A stretch of 37,008 bases of DNA from Lachnospiraceae bacterium (GTDB lineage Bacteria; Bacillota; Clostridia; Lachnospirales; Lachnospiraceae), in contig JAFUAB010000044.1 in assembly GCA_017460885.1 (NCBI GenBank), forward strand, positions 1 to 37,008. The letters are read 5' to 3'. How positions within the stretch are numbered: position 1 is the stretch's first letter; every line of letters begins with the position of its first letter. The position numbers and the translations under genes are program-made. Below the pieces are notes generated by a model, which did not search any database, had not been told where the DNA came from, and saw only the letters and a program-made list of their open reading frames with translations. Shown piece by piece: positions 26,547 to 34,751 of this stretch.

Positions 26547-28680
26547 TGTTTTTCTCCTTTGTCTTAGGATTTTTTTTGTAAAACTGTCCCACATAGGCAA
26601 AACGCCTGCGAAAATATTCCGCTTCCGAATCCGACTGTTTGACCTTTTCGGTATGTCTTCTGACATAATCGGAAAGCTTCTCCATATACTCCGACGAAGA
26701 AATGCTGCCCTCCGCAACACCCGACAGTCCCTTTTCCCAGCTGGCAGTCATCTCGGGCGAAAGAAGCGGTCTGATGGATACGGACACAACCTCGTAGATA
26801 ACCTCTCCCATCAGTGTCGGAGTGTAGATCTGGGTCTTCGGATTCAGGTTAAGATACTTGTTTCTGACCAGCTTTTCCAGTATTTCCGCCCTGGTGGCGC
26901 TTGTTCCTATCCCCGAGCCCTTGATCTGCGCCCTGAGGTCTTCGTCCTCTATAAACTGTCCCGCATTTTCCATGGTCAGGATCAGCGCTCCGGAGTTATA
27001 TCTCTTGGGCGGTGTGGTCTCACCCTCTTTTATGTTCAGTGCTATTGCCTGCAGTTCATCACCTTTCCTAAGATGCTTGATGGTCTCGAGAGTGGCTTCA
27101 TCCACGCTGCGGTCCTCGGTCTCTTCCTCATTTTCTTCTCTTTTGACGTCACCCGGACCTTCAGCCTGCTTTACGTTATCGTTGTCATCCTTTTTATCAT
27201 CCTTTCCCCGGGATTCAAGACGTATGACACTCAAAAACCCGGGATCGGTCAGAACCTTAAAGGAAGCAAAAAACTGTTCCGTCCCAGATCTTAACGTAAG
27301 CGCGCTCTTCTGATATACGGCACTCTTCATAAAGATGCTGTAAAATCTCCTTACTATCAGTTCGTATACCGAAGCGGACAGACGGCTCAGTCCTCCGGCC
27401 TGGGATGTCTGACCGGTAGGTATTATCGCATAATGATCCGTGATAAGCTTATCATTGACATATTTGGTCTTCTCAAGTCCCTTGTGGCTGCCGTGCGAAA
27501 GTATCCCGGCTGCATATGCAGGGAGAACCGGCCCGCGGCTTAAGCCCGTGAGGTTTTTGTCGATCTCCTTTGCCACCGCGGTGGACAGAACCCTGGCATC
27601 GGTACGCGGATATGTCGTCAGTTTTTTATCGTAGAGCTCCTGTGCGATCTTTAATGTATCTGCCGGTGAGATCTTGAATATTTTGGAGCACTCGTTCTGA
27701 AGCTCCGCAAGATTAAATAACAGCGGCGGATTTTTAGTCTCCTTTTTGTTAGAAATGCTCTCAACCTTCATGGGTACACAGTCGCCCCTGTCAGTTGAGG
27801 CGTCCGTGTCATCATCCGCCAAGCCGCTTCCCGCGGATCCCTTAATATATTCTATGAGTTCCTCTGCGCTCTTTCGTTCCTTAAAACCGTTCTCCTTATA
27901 CAGAAGAGGTGACTCAAAGTATTTACTGCCTTCAGTGCTTTTCCACTCGGCATCAAACGTAAAATCTCCGAGACCGATCTCGGCAAGCACCCGATAAAAG
28001 GGGGTTTTTACGAAGGATCTGATCTCCCTTTCCCGGTCGACCACTATGCCGAGCACGCAGGTCATGACTCTTCCCACGCTTACAGTCGCCTTCTCCGTAT
28101 GCATGAATTCTTTGATGGGATTCCGGAACTTGAGCGTCAGCGCCCTTGAGAAATTGATCCCCATCAGATAGTCTTCCTTGGCTCTCAGGTATGCTGAATC
28201 CGACAGATTATCGTATGCCGTCAGATCCTTGGCTTCCCTAATACCGCGCAGGATCTCCTCTTCGGTCTGGGAATCGATCCATACCCTTCTGCGCTCCTTG
28301 CCCGTAACTCCTGCGACCTGCTCTACAAGTCTGTATATGTACTCTCCCTCCCGTCCGGAGTCGGTGCAAACATAGATACGCGACACATCGTCACGGTGCA
28401 TGAGTCCGCTGACGATACCAAACTCACGTTTCGCATCGTCTATTACCTTGTATTTGAATTCCTCCGGTATGAAGGGAATGGTATCGTAGCGCCATCTCTT
28501 CAGATCCGGATCGTATTCCTCGGGATAACACATGGACACCAGATGTCCCCTGCACCAGGTTATGATGTCATCCCCCGATTCAAGGTATCCTTTTCTGTCC
28601 TGTCTATCCGCGAATTTCAGTGCATCCGCGAATTGCAGGCCAACGCTTTTCTTTTCTGCTATATAGAGATTTTTTGGCAT
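26521..28680 (-). CDS. topB: DNA topoisomerase III (type IA)
   Basis: A 719-residue topoisomerase, the usual TopB length. The Toprim domain has IAEK at 7-10 and the metal motif TDSGREGE at 106-113. The catalytic segment LTTYPRTDAR gives the active Tyr357 with Arg359. A later SGIGTSATRAEILEKL belongs to the conserved domain IV. It relaxes negative supercoils and decatenates through a transient 5'-phosphotyrosine break. An acidic, Lys-rich insertion (about 480-530) separates parts of the core. AAGGACAG precedes the ATG at 28680, eight bases after the ATPase gene. It is probably cotranscribed with the ATPase and the phosphodiesterase. Mobile elements also carry TopB, but no mobilisation gene is seen here. 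Confidence 0.93.
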   Translation of the reverse strand: MPKNLYIAEKKSVGLQFADALKFADRQDRKGYLESGDDIITWCRGHLVSMCYPEEYDPDLKRWRYDTIPFIPEEFKYKVIDDAKREFGIVSGLMHRDDVSRIYVCTDSGREGEYIYRLVEQVAGVTGKERRRVWIDSQTEEEILRGIREAKDLTAYDNLSDSAYLRAKEDYLMGINFSRALTLKFRNPIKEFMHTEKATVSVGRVMTCVLGIVVDREREIRSFVKTPFYRVLAEIGLGDFTFDAEWKSTEGSKYFESPLLYKENGFKERKSAEELIEYIKGSAGSGLADDDTDASTDRGDCVPMKVESISNKKETKNPPLLFNLAELQNECSKIFKISPADTLKIAQELYDKKLTTYPRTDARVLSTAVAKEIDKNLTGLSRGPVLPAYAAGILSHGSHKGLEKTKYVNDKLITDHYAIIPTGQTSQAGGLSRLSASVYELIVRRFYSIFMKSAVYQKSALTLRSGTEQFFASFKVLTDPGFLSVIRLESRGKDDKKDDNDNVKQAEGPGDVKREENEEETEDRSVDEATLETIKHLRKGDELQAIALNIKEGETTPPKRYNSGALILTMENAGQFIEDEDLRAQIKGSGIGTSATRAEILEKLVRNKYLNLNPKTQIYTPTLMGEVIYEVVSVSIRPLLSPEMTASWEKGLSGVAEGSISSSEYMEKLSDYVRRHTEKVKQSDSEAEYFRRRFAYVGQFYKKNPKTKEKNSERTTFDQ

Positions 28681-28688
28681 ATCTGTCC

Positions 28689-30053
28689 TTACAGTTCGGA
28701 TGCAGGTATCAGCTTAAGGTTATTCTTGACCTTTGCTTCAAGATGCAGCTTTTCATCAAAGCGCGACGCGGAGCACAGGAAGATGAAATCCGTGCTTATC
28801 CTGGCCTTTCTTGCGCATATCAGCAGCTTCTCGTAATCCTCGTAGGTCATCATCGGTCTGTCCCAGTTGCACAGAACCAGCAGCGTCTCATTCTCGTTGT
28901 TCTGGGCAACAAGATCTATATTGCCCATCTTTCCGACCCATTCACCGCTCTTTGTATATTTAAACGGCAGACGTCCCGTCTTGTTGCGTTCATCCAGACG
29001 CTGTGCACAGATCTGCTTGAAATATCCTCCGACATAGGACTTAAAAGCCGGTCCGACATACTGCTTATAGAACAGTGACGGCGAGGATGTTTCCCGCTCC
29101 GAAAGATTGGAATATATGAAATAGAAATAAAAATGCAGGATATGATTCTGAATACGGTAAATACCCTTCTGCGTATTTGCCTTACCGGCGGTATCATACG
29201 AAAACACCTTTTCAACCAGCTCCAGTTCGATCAGGTTTTTAAGATAAACACTGATCTTGGCCCTGGAGAAATCGGTCTTCTCATAGAGATCATTAAGCTT
29301 GTAATTACCCTCGGCAATTGATGAAAGGATCGTCCCGTATACGCTCGTCTCCCGAAGTGAATCCTCCAGCAGGCGCTGGGGTTCGTTATACAGTATGCTT
29401 CCCGGATTCAGCAGAGTCCTGCAGATATTCTCCCTGACGCTTATACGGTCGTCAAACATCTGCCAGAGCCCCGGAAATCCCCCGAGGACCGCATAAGTTT
29501 CGATACACTGTTCCATGGTAAATCCCGGGAAATATGCGACAAGCTCCCTGAAAGGCAGCTCCCTGATCTTCATCAGTCCCGAAAGCTCATAAGCGGACTC
29601 GCCGATAGCTTCGACCATTTGATTCTCAACCCAGCCCACGGACGAAGAAACAAGCAATACGAGCACCTGTCTTTTGGACCATTGCGAATGGATGAAACGT
29701 ATGAGCTCAGGCATGAATGTATCGCTGTTTTTGACTATCCTTGAGAATTCGTCTATGACTATGACCTGTTTGCCCCGGCCGCTGTACGGAAGAGAATCAA
29801 ACACCTCCGCGAAGGTAGGAAACTGCGACGTCTTGACACCCTCTCTGCCCAGCTGCATGCCCCATTGATATAACTGTTCTCGCTCGGAACAGATCCGCGC
29901 CGCATAGAAATAATGATCCTTATCCGCCACAAATTCATTGATCAGGGACGACTTACCGATGTATCGCTGCCCGTAAAGCACCACGATCTGTGAGCCTTCA
30001 CGGTCATAATAATGATTCAGATTTTTACGTTCTAAATTTCTTCCCGTTAACAC
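28689..30053 (-). CDS. DUF234-type ATPase (archaeal ATPase family)
   Basis: A 454-residue protein with a GTG start at 30053; AAGGA lies seven bases upstream. The N-terminal P-loop domain (PF01637-like) has Walker A GQRYIGKSS (28-36) and Walker B VIVIDEF (97-103). A winged-helix segment around 245-300 (LYEKTDFSRAKISVYLKNLI) is followed by the DUF234 region. In active relatives this ends with a PD-(D/E)XK-like D...ExK motif; here GNIDLVAQ is present but the later strand reads LLVLCNW, without the acidic and Lys residues, so nuclease activity is doubtful. The role of these ATPases is unclear. It is ten bases downstream of the EAL gene and adjacent to topB. Confidence 0.85.
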   Translation of the reverse strand: MLTGRNLERKNLNHYYDREGSQIVVLYGQRYIGKSSLINEFVADKDHYFYAARICSEREQLYQWGMQLGREGVKTSQFPTFAEVFDSLPYSGRGKQVIVIDEFSRIVKNSDTFMPELIRFIHSQWSKRQVLVLLVSSSVGWVENQMVEAIGESAYELSGLMKIRELPFRELVAYFPGFTMEQCIETYAVLGGFPGLWQMFDDRISVRENICRTLLNPGSILYNEPQRLLEDSLRETSVYGTILSSIAEGNYKLNDLYEKTDFSRAKISVYLKNLIELELVEKVFSYDTAGKANTQKGIYRIQNHILHFYFYFIYSNLSERETSSPSLFYKQYVGPAFKSYVGGYFKQICAQRLDERNKTGRLPFKYTKSGEWVGKMGNIDLVAQNNENETLLVLCNWDRPMMTYEDYEKLLICARKARISTDFIFLCSASRFDEKLHLEAKVKNNLKLIPASEL

Positions 30054-30063
30054 TTTATTTTCC

Positions 30064-31779
30064 TTACTTTCTCAAGAGTGCCTCTATATCTTCCACGGTC
30101 TGAGGCCTGCCTAGCAGATAACCCTGAATATTGTCACAGCGTATGCCTTTGAGATATTCCAGCTGTTCCTCTGTCTCCACACCCTCCGCAACGGTTTCAA
30201 GTCCCAGTCTCTGTACCATACTCATTATGGATTCCATTATGATATTGGTGTTATCATCCATAAGAACCGTGTCCACGAAGGTCTTGTCGATCTTCAGCGT
30301 GTCGATGGGCAGGCTTTTGAGATATGATAATGACGAATACCCGGTTCCAAAATCATCCATTGAGATCCTTATCCCGTAATCCCTGAGCGCCGACAGCTTC
30401 GAACATATATCCCTGTAATTATCGATCAGGGCGGTTTCCGTGATCTCAAGCTCGAGTTCTCCCGGATCCATGCCGTATTTTTCTATCACACCTATCAGAC
30501 CTTCAACAAAATCCTCTCTCTTGTACTGTATGGCGGAAATATTGATGGACAGGATAAAAGCGCGGTCATAAGTCTTCTTCCACTTCATATACGTGCTGAT
30601 GGTGTCTTCTATGACCCACTGCCCGATGTGAACAATCGTACCGTTCTTCTCCGCCAGTGGAATAAATAGTGACGGAGATATCATACCCTCATCCGGGTCC
30701 TTCCATCTGATCAGGGCTTCCATCCCACGCAGATTGCCGGTGGATGCCTCGAACTGGGGCTGGTAATACATCTGAAAGTCCATATCATGGACAGCTGTAC
30801 GAAGCTTATTCTCGATATTGATGTTATACAGAAACTCCGTAAGTACCTCGGAATCAAAATACTGTATCGAATCCTTTCCGTCCTCTTTGGCCCGGTTGGA
30901 TACGATCTCCGCATAATTGATCAGTTCAAGAACGCTGGATGAAGCATCAGGATACATGGCCACTCCGGCCGTAACACGGATAAATATCTCTCTTCCGTCC
31001 GATGTGACAAACGGCTGCCTGGTACGCTCCCTGATCGTGCGGTAGATCCTGTCCACGCTGTGGGGTCCGCAGGGATCATATATTCCCAGACAGTATTTAT
31101 CCCCGTTAAAATGGGATACGATACAGTTGTCGGTTGAAAAATCAGAGAGGTAATGCCCGAAGCTCATAACGATCTCGTCGCCGATAGCCAGTCCCATTCC
31201 GTCGTTGATGCTCTTAAAGTCATCTATGTCGACAAACATCACCGCGACTTCACGGTTTTCCTTTTCTGCCTTCGACAGATAATCGGACATACATCTGATG
31301 AAGTAATTGCGGTTATACAGACCTGTCATGGAATCATTAAAGGCCATATATTTCAGTTCTTCATGCTGATCCCTGAGCAGTGTTACATCTTTAAAACGGA
31401 TAACCTTGTCAATGGGACGTTTATCGGGGCCGTATACCACATTGACCTCGCATTCCACCCACTTTCTGCGGTCGGCGGTCTGAACCGTGACCACATTTCT
31501 CTCTTCCCCCCTTCTCTCGAGGGTCGCACAGTTTCGGAAATCCTCGCGATAATCCTCCCCGAAGGAATATGTGATCATCTGCAGATCATTGTACTTCCTG
31601 ACCTGAAAATCAAAATAATCTTCCCACCTTCCGAGCATCCTGACTTCATGGGTGGACATATCGATATACAGAAAAGCCGAAGTTGACGTATCGATAATCA
31701 TCTCCATCATCTTCTGATCGCTCTTCAGTTTCTCGTTCATCGCGCTCATCAGGTCAACCTGATATTGGATTTCGTTCAT
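30064..31779 (-). CDS. PAS-GGDEF(degenerate)-EAL c-di-GMP phosphodiesterase
   Basis: A 571-residue cytoplasmic protein. A PAS-like domain covers about 25-135. The GGDEF domain (about 145-310) has the active-site motif changed to NGDKY (225-229), so cyclase activity is probably lost. An EAL domain (about 318-571) keeps the catalytic and metal residues: Glu354 in MEALIRW, Asn413, Glu445, Asp475-Asp476 in MDDFGTGYSS, Lys496 and Glu532 in AEGVE. It should hydrolyse c-di-GMP to pGpG, possibly tuned by GTP at the inactive GGDEF site. The ATG at 31779 has a GGGG-type weak ribosome site. It begins the unit with the ATPase, topB and LbetaH genes. Confidence 0.92.
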   Translation of the reverse strand: MNEIQYQVDLMSAMNEKLKSDQKMMEMIIDTSTSAFLYIDMSTHEVRMLGRWEDYFDFQVRKYNDLQMITYSFGEDYREDFRNCATLERRGEERNVVTVQTADRRKWVECEVNVVYGPDKRPIDKVIRFKDVTLLRDQHEELKYMAFNDSMTGLYNRNYFIRCMSDYLSKAEKENREVAVMFVDIDDFKSINDGMGLAIGDEIVMSFGHYLSDFSTDNCIVSHFNGDKYCLGIYDPCGPHSVDRIYRTIRERTRQPFVTSDGREIFIRVTAGVAMYPDASSSVLELINYAEIVSNRAKEDGKDSIQYFDSEVLTEFLYNINIENKLRTAVHDMDFQMYYQPQFEASTGNLRGMEALIRWKDPDEGMISPSLFIPLAEKNGTIVHIGQWVIEDTISTYMKWKKTYDRAFILSINISAIQYKREDFVEGLIGVIEKYGMDPGELELEITETALIDNYRDICSKLSALRDYGIRISMDDFGTGYSSLSYLKSLPIDTLKIDKTFVDTVLMDDNTNIIMESIMSMVQRLGLETVAEGVETEEQLEYLKGIRCDNIQGYLLGRPQTVEDIEALLRK

Positions 31780-31797
31780 AACCCCGTCCCATAAGCC

Positions 31798-31837
31798 GGC
31801 ACCGCTTCACCGTTTCTCACCCGGCGAAGCGAATGCC
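31798..31837. terminator. strong hairpin between asd and the phosphodiesterase gene
   Basis: On the minus strand GGCA, CGCTTC and CCG pair with CGG, GAAGCG and TGCC across a nine-base loop, giving 13 paired positions with small mismatches. It lies about 17 bases after the asd stop. No T run follows, so it may end asd transcripts inefficiently or structure the leader of the next gene. Confidence 0.5.
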
Positions 31838-31854
31838 GTATCCTACAATCAAAC

Positions 31855-32940
31855 TTACTTTGCTTCGATATACCCCTGTGCCTTCAGAAGCTCGGCGCAC
31901 AGCAGCGCTCCGCCTGCAGCTCCCCTCAGGGTATTGTGGGAAAGTCCCACAAACTTCCAGTCGTATACCGTATCCTCCCTGAGTCGGCCTATGCTGATGC
32001 CCATGCCGTGCTCAAAATCCACGTCCAGGGCAACCTGCGGCCTGTCTGGTTCCTCCATGTACCTGATGAACTGGGCGGGAGCGCTGGGAAGCTTAAGCTC
32101 CTGAGGCAGGCCTTTGAATTCGTTAAGGGCGGCAACCAGCTCATCCTTGGTCGGTTTCTTCTTAAACTTAACAAACGCGGCGGCCGTATGTCCATTTAAT
32201 ACGGGTACGCGGATGCACTGTGAGGTGATCACCGGAGAGGTCGCGGGCACTATCTCGTCACCCTCCACGTGTCCCCATATGCGCAGGGGTTCCTTCTCGC
32301 TCTTCTCCTCCTCACCGCTTATGAGCGGGATGATGTTCCCTACCATCTCGGGCCAGTCCTTAAAGGTCTTGCCGGCACCGGATATGGCCTGATACGTGGT
32401 GGCCACCACCTCGTAGGGTTCAAAGGGCATCCACGCGGTAAGCGCGGGGGCGTAGCTCTGGATCGAGCAGTTGGGCTTGACCGCTATGAATCCGCGGGTC
32501 GTACCGAGGCGCTTCTTCTGTGAAGCTATTATCTCAAAGTGCTCCGGATTGATCTCCGGCACCACCATGGGCACGTCGGGCGTCCACCTGTGGGCCGAGT
32601 TGTTGGAAACCACGGGCGTCTCGGTCTTAGCATACTCCTCCTCGATGGCCCTGATCTCATCCTTGCTCATGTCAACCGCCGAGAAGCAGAAGTCAACCTC
32701 GGATGCGACCTCAGCCACCTCATTTACGTTCTTGACGATGATCTTCTTTACCGCCTCGGGCATGGGCGTATCCATCTTCCATCTGTCGCCCACGGCCTCC
32801 TCATAGGTCTTGCCCGCGGATCTCGGACTGGCCGCGATCACGCACGTCTCGAACCATGGATGGTTTTCCAACAGGGATATGAACCTCTGTCCCACCATTC
32901 CGGTTCCGCCCAAAATTCCAACTCTCAACTTTTCACTCAT
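31855..32940 (-). CDS. asd: aspartate-semialdehyde dehydrogenase
   Basis: A 361-residue enzyme of the longer archaeal/fungal-like ASADH type, common in clostridia. It reduces aspartyl phosphate with NADPH in the pathway to lysine, threonine, methionine and diaminopimelate. VGILGGTGMVGQRF (7-20) is the nucleotide-binding start, the active-site Cys158 lies in KPNCSIQS, and His251 in NGHTAAAF is the expected catalytic base. GGAGGAG precedes the ATG at 32940. It stands alone, bounded by hairpins on both sides (33070-33102 and 31798-31837). A possible promoter (TTTAGG, 16 bases, TATGAT) lies just upstream but is weak. Confidence 0.96.
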   Translation of the reverse strand: MSEKLRVGILGGTGMVGQRFISLLENHPWFETCVIAASPRSAGKTYEEAVGDRWKMDTPMPEAVKKIIVKNVNEVAEVASEVDFCFSAVDMSKDEIRAIEEEYAKTETPVVSNNSAHRWTPDVPMVVPEINPEHFEIIASQKKRLGTTRGFIAVKPNCSIQSYAPALTAWMPFEPYEVVATTYQAISGAGKTFKDWPEMVGNIIPLISGEEEKSEKEPLRIWGHVEGDEIVPATSPVITSQCIRVPVLNGHTAAAFVKFKKKPTKDELVAALNEFKGLPQELKLPSAPAQFIRYMEEPDRPQVALDVDFEHGMGISIGRLREDTVYDWKFVGLSHNTLRGAAGGALLCAELLKAQGYIEAK

Positions 32941-33069
32941 GATCTTTTCTCCTCCTCATTTCATGTTCTTTATCATATCTTATATTGATATACCCTAAAC
33001 TCTCTATCTCCTTACGAATATGTGAAAACCAAGAGATATATGTGTACACAATGCCACACACGATAGTGC

Positions 33070-33102
33070 GATAGGTGGGGAATTATTCATATCCCCCCTA
33101 TC
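33070..33102. terminator. bidirectional hairpin at the island boundary
   Basis: GATAGG and GGGGA on one side pair with TCCCC and CCTATC on the other across a ten-base loop. It overlaps the stop codon of the 129-residue gene and sits where AT-rich accessory DNA meets asd. No T run follows on the minus strand, so strength is uncertain. Confidence 0.5.
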
Positions 33103-33490
33103 AATCAACAGCAATTACTGGAAAATTCGTAGCAACAACATCTATTATATCATTATTTGTCACAAACATATGATGTACCATCTCTCTACTTTCAAACATA
33201 CCATACTGTTCTTTCTTTATCCATTCAACGAAGTCTGAATTAGTTACCATAAACATCAGATTATCCTTAAAAAAATTCTTATCTTTTCCCTTAAGATAGA
33301 AATTAATAGTTCTTAACCTATCTCCCTCATCCGAACCTCTGTACATGATGTATTGATAACCATAGTTAATAGATACCTTAGATTGTTCGCTCAAAAAAGA
33401 TAATACTAGTGTGCCATTCTTTTGTATTAAGAAATCTAGCTCATAATCACCAGCGGGTATCACATTCTCAACTATCGTAATATCATTCAT
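33101..33490 (-). CDS. 129-residue hypothetical protein, possible immunity gene
   Basis: A soluble protein of mixed alpha/beta type (MNDITIVENVIPAGDYELDF at the N-terminus, then strands rich in Tyr, Asn and Phe). GGGAG six bases upstream of the ATG at 33490 supports the start. No domain is recognised. Codon use is AT-rich compared with asd next door. Its small size, same-strand position downstream of a displaced Rhs tip and lack of housekeeping features suggest an orphan immunity gene, inferred from context only. Confidence 0.65.
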   Translation of the reverse strand: MNDITIVENVIPAGDYELDFLIQKNGTLVLSFLSEQSKVSINYGYQYIMYRGSDEGDRLRTINFYLKGKDKNFFKDNLMFMVTNSDFVEWIKKEQYGMFESREMVHHMFVTNNDIIDVVATNFPVIAVD

Positions 33491-33596
33491 ATAAAACTCC
33501 CTTCTACTCTTGCTGCAACGATATTACACATTTTAGTAAACCCATAAAATAAATGCGTTTACTATAACAATTGATGCACACGACGCGGAATCGAAA

Positions 33597-33650
33597 GCCG
33601 CTTTCAGCGGCCCCGCGCCGGCACAAAAGGAAACGAATTAATTCGTTTCC
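33597..33650. terminator. paired hairpins in a 235-bp non-coding gap
   Basis: Two dyads lie in the gap between the 118- and 129-residue genes (33491-33725). One is a perfect 22-base palindrome GGAAACGAATT/AATTCGTTTCC at 33629-33650, followed on the minus strand by TTTTGTG. The other is GCCGCT-TTC-AGCGGC at 33597-33611, followed by TTTCGATT. The first is a plausible terminator for the 118-residue gene. A GC-rich patch around 33580-33625 contrasts with the AT-rich surroundings; nothing coding is seen in the gap. Confidence 0.55.
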
Positions 33651-33725
33651 CCTTAAATTACCTTGAGGAATTAGCAGATCTCTTCTATTCTGGATTTAAT
33701 GTTTTATAATTTCAAATGAGCTAAG

Positions 33726-34082
33726 CTATTCAACAGATTGCGATACAGTATTTAAAAATCGTTTTGCTAATAATCTCTGATTATTCCAAAAAACATGCTT
33801 TTGCATTGCTTCATGCGTCCATACTTCATCCATTGTCGGATCCTCAAAAGCGTTATTAAAATTTTTAACTATTTCTTTTAAGAGAATTATAGAATCATAT
33901 GACATACTTTGTATGAGTTCATCTGACCCTATTATCCCCATTTCTTCCGCATCAATCCATTCCAAGCCTATTTCCTCTGGCAAATTCCATCTGGCAAATT
34001 CTTCCATTGCATTGTATTGATCCACATAATCCATAGAAAGTTCTTTTGCCAAATTTATAACATATGCACATCTATCGTTCAT
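33726..34082 (-). CDS. 118-residue acidic helical protein, possible immunity gene
   Basis: A soluble protein rich in Glu, Asp, Asn and Trp (AYVINLAKELSMDYVDQ, EEIGLEWIDAEEMGI). It looks fully helical and has no recognised domain. GAG lies a few bases before the ATG at 34082, a modest ribosome site. Its start is overlapped by a 41-codon membrane ORF. Small acidic proteins in this setting often neutralise basic nuclease toxins by direct binding, which is the basis of the guess; nothing in the sequence proves it. A palindrome at 33629-33650 is the likely transcript end. Confidence 0.65.
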   Translation of the reverse strand: MNDRCAYVINLAKELSMDYVDQYNAMEEFARWNLPEEIGLEWIDAEEMGIIGSDELIQSMSYDSIILLKEIVKNFNNAFEDPTMDEVWTHEAMQKHVFWNNQRLLAKRFLNTVSQSVE

Positions 34083-34197
34083 ATTGTCTCATATTAGAAT
34101 AGGATTTTAATTGTCCCGTTCTGACTAGAAGAAACACTCCAATAAGGATTACCAAAAAGACGAGGGAAGTTTTAGTCAATAAATCATCTATTTTCAA
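34072..34197 (-). CDS. 41-residue single-TM protein overlapping both neighbours
   Basis: The frame starts at a TTG (34197) with GTGAG seven bases upstream, or at a GTG 12 bases earlier; there is no ATG. It encodes KIDDLLTKTS, then a clean hydrophobic helix (LVFLVILIGVFLLV) and a basic tail (RTGQLKSYSNMRQYER). It overlaps the 3' end of the interrupted gene by 14 bases and the 5' end of the 118-residue gene by 11 bases. The helix and basic flank look real, but the non-ATG start and short length leave doubt. Confidence 0.42.
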   Translation of the reverse strand: MKIDDLLTKTSLVFLVILIGVFLLVRTGQLKSYSNMRQYER

Positions 34198-34636
34198 TCG
34201 TTTTCTCACTTTGATTCATATTCAACTTCTCCCGATATAGCCTGTCCATCACATTATCTGAATATATATGTGACGGTATCCAAAGAAATACAAACAACGT
34301 ACCCAAATGTTCAATATATGATGTAACAGGAAGATGGATCGAACCGATAGCCGCAAACAAAAACATTATTATCATTAGCAAACAACACAATGGATCCTTT
34401 CCATGTCTATATTTAATCTCTGTTTTCGACACCTTGCCGTATATAACAGTTTTGAATGAATTACGTATGTACAGCTCATCCTTTACTCCAAAATAAAACC
34501 TGTCGCCCGGAAGATAATGCCCATACAGATCTCCTGAAACTGCCTATGCTCTGCTCCTTACACGATTCTCGAAATTATCCCAGAATCCATCAAGCAATCC
34601 AACGCTATGAAATATTGGAATCAATTCTACCTTCAT
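34184..34636 (-). pseudogene. membrane immunity-like gene interrupted by an in-frame TAG
   Basis: The ATG at 34636 has an AGGAAGG ribosome site and opens a frame of 151 codons to the stop at 34184. Codon 31 is TAG (34546-34544). Before it the product reads MKVELIPIFHSVGLLDGFWD and continues to VRSRA. After it the same frame continues AVSGDLYGHYLPGDRFYFGV, then two hydrophobic helices (LLMIIMFLFAAIG and LGTLFVFLW) and a charged tail. The protein-like sequence on both sides shows one gene split by a nonsense codon. A GTG at 34432 could restart an 82-residue piece but has a poor ribosome site. Fits a decayed immunity protein; amber readthrough is a less likely alternative. Confidence 0.72.
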
Positions 34637-34751
34637 ATATTACCTTCCTACGCATAGTATCACGAAAGTTTCATTCGCAGCAGAGCCGCGGGGTAGTATC
34701 CCACTCGAATCAAACGCATTAACCCCGGCAACATGTAACGAATTTCAAAGA

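Noticed and set aside
26547-26720. Longer N-terminus of the LbetaH protein inside topB
   Set aside because: Arg-rich shadow of topB; the GTG at 26546 has a proper ribosome site.
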